This document shows, piece after piece, positions 61,313-64,000 of a DNA stretch of 64,000 nucleotides. The position numbers and the translations under genes are program-made. Every line of letters begins with the position of its first letter. Positions within the stretch are counted from its first letter, which is position 1. The notes beneath the pieces were generated by a model that was not told where the DNA came from, made no database searches, and saw nothing but the letters and a program-made list of their open reading frames with translations. This DNA is from an uncultured Collinsella sp. (GTDB taxonomy: Bacteria; Actinomycetota; Coriobacteriia; Coriobacteriales; Coriobacteriaceae): positions 1 to 64,000 of the forward strand of contig CABQAK010000001.1 of assembly GCA_902462065.1 (NCBI GenBank), written 5' to 3'.

Positions 61313-61921
61313 CTAGCGCAGCTGGGCGTAATGGTTGTAAATCGAAATAGCCGTGGGATAAAGATAGCGCCCGGACTGAATCACATAGACCAAACCCTGC
61401 GCAAAACAGGAGAAGAACAACTCGTCGAGCGTCGACTCCCCCACCATCTTGCGCAGCGCATGTGCATAGTCGCCGTGGCGGTTGGGCTCGATGGCATCGG
61501 CCACAAAGACCACCATATCGAGCGGCGTCATGTCACAGGCACCCACGGTGTGACGGTCGACAGCCTGGAAAACGGCCGGCGACAGCTCGGGAAAAAGCTG
61601 CGGAAGCTCATAGGCGGCAACAGGGCCATGCAAAAGCGGCGTCGCGGCGGAAGGAGAGCCGGCAATCTTAATGCCGTAATGCAGAGCGCGCGTAACCAGC
61701 TCGTCGTCGGAGAGCACTTTGTCCCAGTCGTGGATCAGACCGGCAGCAGCGGCATCAAAGCGGTCAACGCCGTAGACCTCGGCCAGATGAAGTGCGGTCT
61801 CGGCAACACCCAGCGAATGCACATAGCGCTTGCGCTTATCCTTCATGCGAACATCGAGCAGCTCTTGAATGCGCTTGAGCAGCGCGCGCTCATCGCCCTC
61901 AAACTGATCCTCTACCGACAA
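61313..61921 (-). CDS. yqeK: HD-domain protein YqeK (Ap4A hydrolase type)
   Basis: 202-residue HD hydrolase. Metal ligands are seen in RYVHSLGVAETALHLAE, GLIHDWDK, LLHGPVAAYEL and DRHTVGACDMTPLDMVVFVADAIEPNR. The family hydrolyses diadenosine tetraphosphate in Gram-positives. Start is TTG at 61919-61921, with GGGGG-rich sequence upstream. nadD-yqeK-rsfS is a conserved block. Confidence 0.92.
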   Translation of the reverse strand: MSVEDQFEGDERALLKRIQELLDVRMKDKRKRYVHSLGVAETALHLAEVYGVDRFDAAAAGLIHDWDKVLSDDELVTRALHYGIKIAGSPSAATPLLHGPVAAYELPQLFPELSPAVFQAVDRHTVGACDMTPLDMVVFVADAIEPNRHGDYAHALRKMVGESTLDELFFSCFAQGLVYVIQSGRYLYPTAISIYNHYAQLR

Positions 61922-61933
61922 CGTAGACCCCCA

Positions 61934-62611
61934 TCACTCAAAATCTTCTTGGCCCAAATCGGCATATAGCCTGCGTTTGCGAATGTAGCCGAGCACGGAC
62001 TCGCTCGTAAGATAGCGCACGCTCATGCCGCGGGCAACTCGCTTACGAATGTTCGTCGAGCTGATCGCCAGCGCCGGAATCTGAATATAGCGCACGTCGA
62101 ACGGCAGTCCCGACTCTTTGATTCGGGCACGCGCCGTATCGATATCAAAGCCCGGTCGCGTCGCCGCAATAAAGGTAGCAAGCTCAGCGATTCGTTCGGC
62201 ATCATGCCAGGTCACAATATCGATAATCGCGTCGGCGCCCGTAATAAAGTAGAGCTTTACCTGCGGCGGGTAAAAGTCGCGAAGGGCATGAAGCGTATCG
62301 GCCGTATAGGTTACGCCCGGGCGGTCGATCTCGAACCGGCTCGCCAAAAAGGCCGGGTTCGCAGCGGTGGCGAGGACCGTCATGGCATAACGGTCCTCGG
62401 CAGGCGTCACCGGCTTGTCAAGCTTAAAGGCAGGAGAGCCCGCCGGCATAAAGAGCACAGCGTCCAAGTCGAGCGACTCGCGCGCCTGCTCGGCGGTCAC
62501 CAGGTGCCCGTAATGGATGGGATCAAAGGTGCCACCCATAATACCGAGCCTAAACTCCTGCCCGTCCTCTAGAGGAAGCTCGGGCAAACCGATTCCACCG
62601 CGCAGCGACAT
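61934..62611 (-). CDS. nadD: Nicotinate-nucleotide adenylyltransferase
   Basis: 225-residue NaMN adenylyltransferase of NAD synthesis. Nucleotide-binding MGGTFDPIHYGHLVTAEQA and ISSTNIRKRV (SxTxxR) are intact; FMPAGSPAFK lies between. About 22 residues precede the usual start. ATG at 62609-62611 is three bases after the obg stop. Confidence 0.95.
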   Translation of the reverse strand: MSLRGGIGLPELPLEDGQEFRLGIMGGTFDPIHYGHLVTAEQARESLDLDAVLFMPAGSPAFKLDKPVTPAEDRYAMTVLATAANPAFLASRFEIDRPGVTYTADTLHALRDFYPPQVKLYFITGADAIIDIVTWHDAERIAELATFIAATRPGFDIDTARARIKESGLPFDVRYIQIPALAISSTNIRKRVARGMSVRYLTSESVLGYIRKRRLYADLGQEDFE

Positions 62612-62614
62612 GGC

Positions 62615-64000
62615 TTACTCGCCCTCCGGTGTCTCGGTATCGTCCGCGGCATCCGCCGCATCAACAACCTCGACGCCCTCATCCGCAGCATCGGTCACGT
62701 CAATGGCCTCAACGGCAACGTCCTCGCCAGCATCCTCGAGCTCCTCGTACTCCGAGAAGTCCTCAGCGCCCTCAAAGTCAAAGGCGCGCTGGCAAATGCG
62801 AACCTCGTCGCCCGCACGGCAACCGGCCTTCTCGAGCGCATCGTCAACACCCATACGCGCAAACTTATGCTGCAGGTAAATGACGGCTTCCTCGTTTTCC
62901 CAGTCGGTCTGGATGACCATGCGCTCGATGGCACGACCGACCACGCGGAAGGCACCGGGCTCTTCCTGGACAATGCGGAAACGCTTCTCTCGCTGCAGGC
63001 GACGGCGCTCCCATTCATCGTCGCGCAGGTCGACCGGCTCATCGGAGACCGCCAGCTCGGCGCGGAGCTTGGCCACCTGCTCACCCACGGCAAGCATCAG
63101 CGTGTTGAGGCCGGCGCCCGTCACGGCAGACACGGCAAAGAACATATGGCCATCGTCGAGCGCTGCGCGCTTGAGGTCGGCAATCTTATCGGCCGTGCCC
63201 GGCGCGTCGCACTTGTTGGCAACGACAATCTGCGGACGCTCCGAAAGCTCGGCGCCATACTGCTCGAGCTCGCGGTTGATGATGCGATAGTCCTCAACCG
63301 GATCGCGATCCTCAAAACCACCCGTCATGTCGACGACATGCATGATTAGGGCCGTACGCTCAATGTGGCGCAGGAACTGGTGACCCAGGCCACGGCCCTC
63401 GCTCGCGCCTTCGATAAGACCGGGGACGTCGGCAACGACGTAAGAATATTCGCCGGCACGCACCATGCCGAGGTTCGGCACGAGCGTGGTAAACGGGTAG
63501 TCGGCGATCTTGGGACGGGCGGCACTCATGCGCGCGATGAGCGATGACTTACCCACCGAGGGAAAGCCCACGAGCGCGGCATCGGCCATAAGCTTCATCT
63601 CGAGCTCAATCCAGTGCTCCTCGGCCGGTTCACCCAGCTGAGCGAACGCGGGCGCGCGGCGCACCGACGTCACAAAGTGCGTGTTGCCCAGACCGCCGGC
63701 ACCGCCGGGCGCCACGACGACGCGCTCGCCGTCGTGCACCAGATCGGCAATCTCGAACATCGGGGTCTGCGTCTCGGGGTCGAGCTCGCGCACCACGGTA
63801 CCCATAGGAACCTTGAGAATCAGGTCCTCGCCGCTCTTACCGTTACGACGGGCACCCTGCCCGTGCGTGCCGCGCTCGGCGCGGAAGTGATGCTTAAAGC
63901 GGTAATCGATCAGCGAAGACAGCTGAGCATCGGCCTGGATGACGACATTGCCGCCACGACCGCCGTCGCCGCCATCGGGGCCGCCCTTGGGGACAAATGC
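62615..64000 (-). CDS. obg: GTPase Obg/CgtA (5' end outside window)
   Basis: Essential 50S-assembly GTPase. The visible 461 residues begin inside the glycine-rich Obg fold (AFVPKGGPDGGDGGRGGNVV). The G domain follows with GFPSVGKSSLIARMS (G1), DVPGLIEGASEGRGLG (G3) and NKCD (G4), then the C-terminal OCT domain and an acidic tail rich in Asp, Glu, Ala and Val. Roughly the first 30 residues lie beyond the window edge. Upstream of nadD. Confidence 0.96.
   Translation of the reverse strand, partial: AFVPKGGPDGGDGGRGGNVVIQADAQLSSLIDYRFKHHFRAERGTHGQGARRNGKSGEDLILKVPMGTVVRELDPETQTPMFEIADLVHDGERVVVAPGGAGGLGNTHFVTSVRRAPAFAQLGEPAEEHWIELEMKLMADAALVGFPSVGKSSLIARMSAARPKIADYPFTTLVPNLGMVRAGEYSYVVADVPGLIEGASEGRGLGHQFLRHIERTALIMHVVDMTGGFEDRDPVEDYRIINRELEQYGAELSERPQIVVANKCDAPGTADKIADLKRAALDDGHMFFAVSAVTGAGLNTLMLAVGEQVAKLRAELAVSDEPVDLRDDEWERRRLQREKRFRIVQEEPGAFRVVGRAIERMVIQTDWENEEAVIYLQHKFARMGVDDALEKAGCRAGDEVRICQRAFDFEGAEDFSEYEELEDAGEDVAVEAIDVTDAADEGVEVVDAADAADDTETPEGE

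Overview
The window looks like core chromosome of a high-GC actinobacterium of class Coriobacteriia, most likely Collinsella or a close relative. The evidence is the high-GC codon use, an actinobacterial-type IHF (mihF) in front of gmk, an AdhE-based ethanol fermentation gene, and pyruvate phosphate dikinase next to its regulator. The genus is inferred from gene content and protein character; no database search was run. Nearly all genes are on the minus strand. The plus-strand exceptions are rpmB, adhE, an APH-type phosphotransferase and dinB. No rRNA, tRNA, CRISPR array or prophage was seen.

Layout, left to right (most transcription runs right to left). 1-10.1 kb: pnp (3' end outside the window), rpsO, recO, era, dgkA, ybeY, phoH, mtaB, dnaJ and a second, membrane-anchored DnaJ-like protein. 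10.1-14.6 kb: hemW, dusB, lepA, rpsT. 14.7-18.8 kb: holA, comEC, comEA. 19-21.4 kb: thiI, rpoZ, gmk, mihF. 21.6-27.1 kb: the pyrimidine operon pyrR-B-C-K-D-F with a PyrR-type attenuator leader. 27.4-31.7 kb: rpmB, a decayed REP-type transposase flanked by inverted repeats, adhE and a small-molecule kinase. 31.8-42.1 kb: proS, ispG, rseP, dxr, cdsA, uppS, frr, pyrH, tsf, rpsB. 42.1-48.9 kb: xerC, trmFO, dprA, comM, yraN, rnhB, rplS. 49-52.8 kb: ppdK and its regulator. 52.9-58.4 kb: glyS, glyQ, lepB, trmD, rimM, khpA, rpsP. 58.6-60.8 kb: dinB and an intact REP-associated transposase with 35-bp terminal inverted repeats. 60.8-64 kb: rsfS, yqeK, nadD and obg (5' end outside the window).

The genes form compact translation, RNA-processing and envelope-precursor operons with many 1-20 base overlaps. 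Isoprenoid (dxr, ispG) and lipid-carrier genes (uppS, cdsA, dgkA) sit with the site-2 protease rseP. Two clusters carry a near-complete DNA uptake and processing set (comEA, comEC, dprA, comM). AdhE and PPDK represent anaerobic carbon metabolism.

The observations I rate highest are: an XerC gene whose N-terminal domain has no canonical start codon and appears to begin at ATA; a DnaJ paralogue whose C-terminus is replaced by membrane segments; a winged-helix-like insertion in RseP; a 12-bp motif shared upstream of adhE and ppdK, with helically phased copies at ppdK; two REP-transposase loci with different palindrome families; and leaderless-type starts for dinB and lepA.
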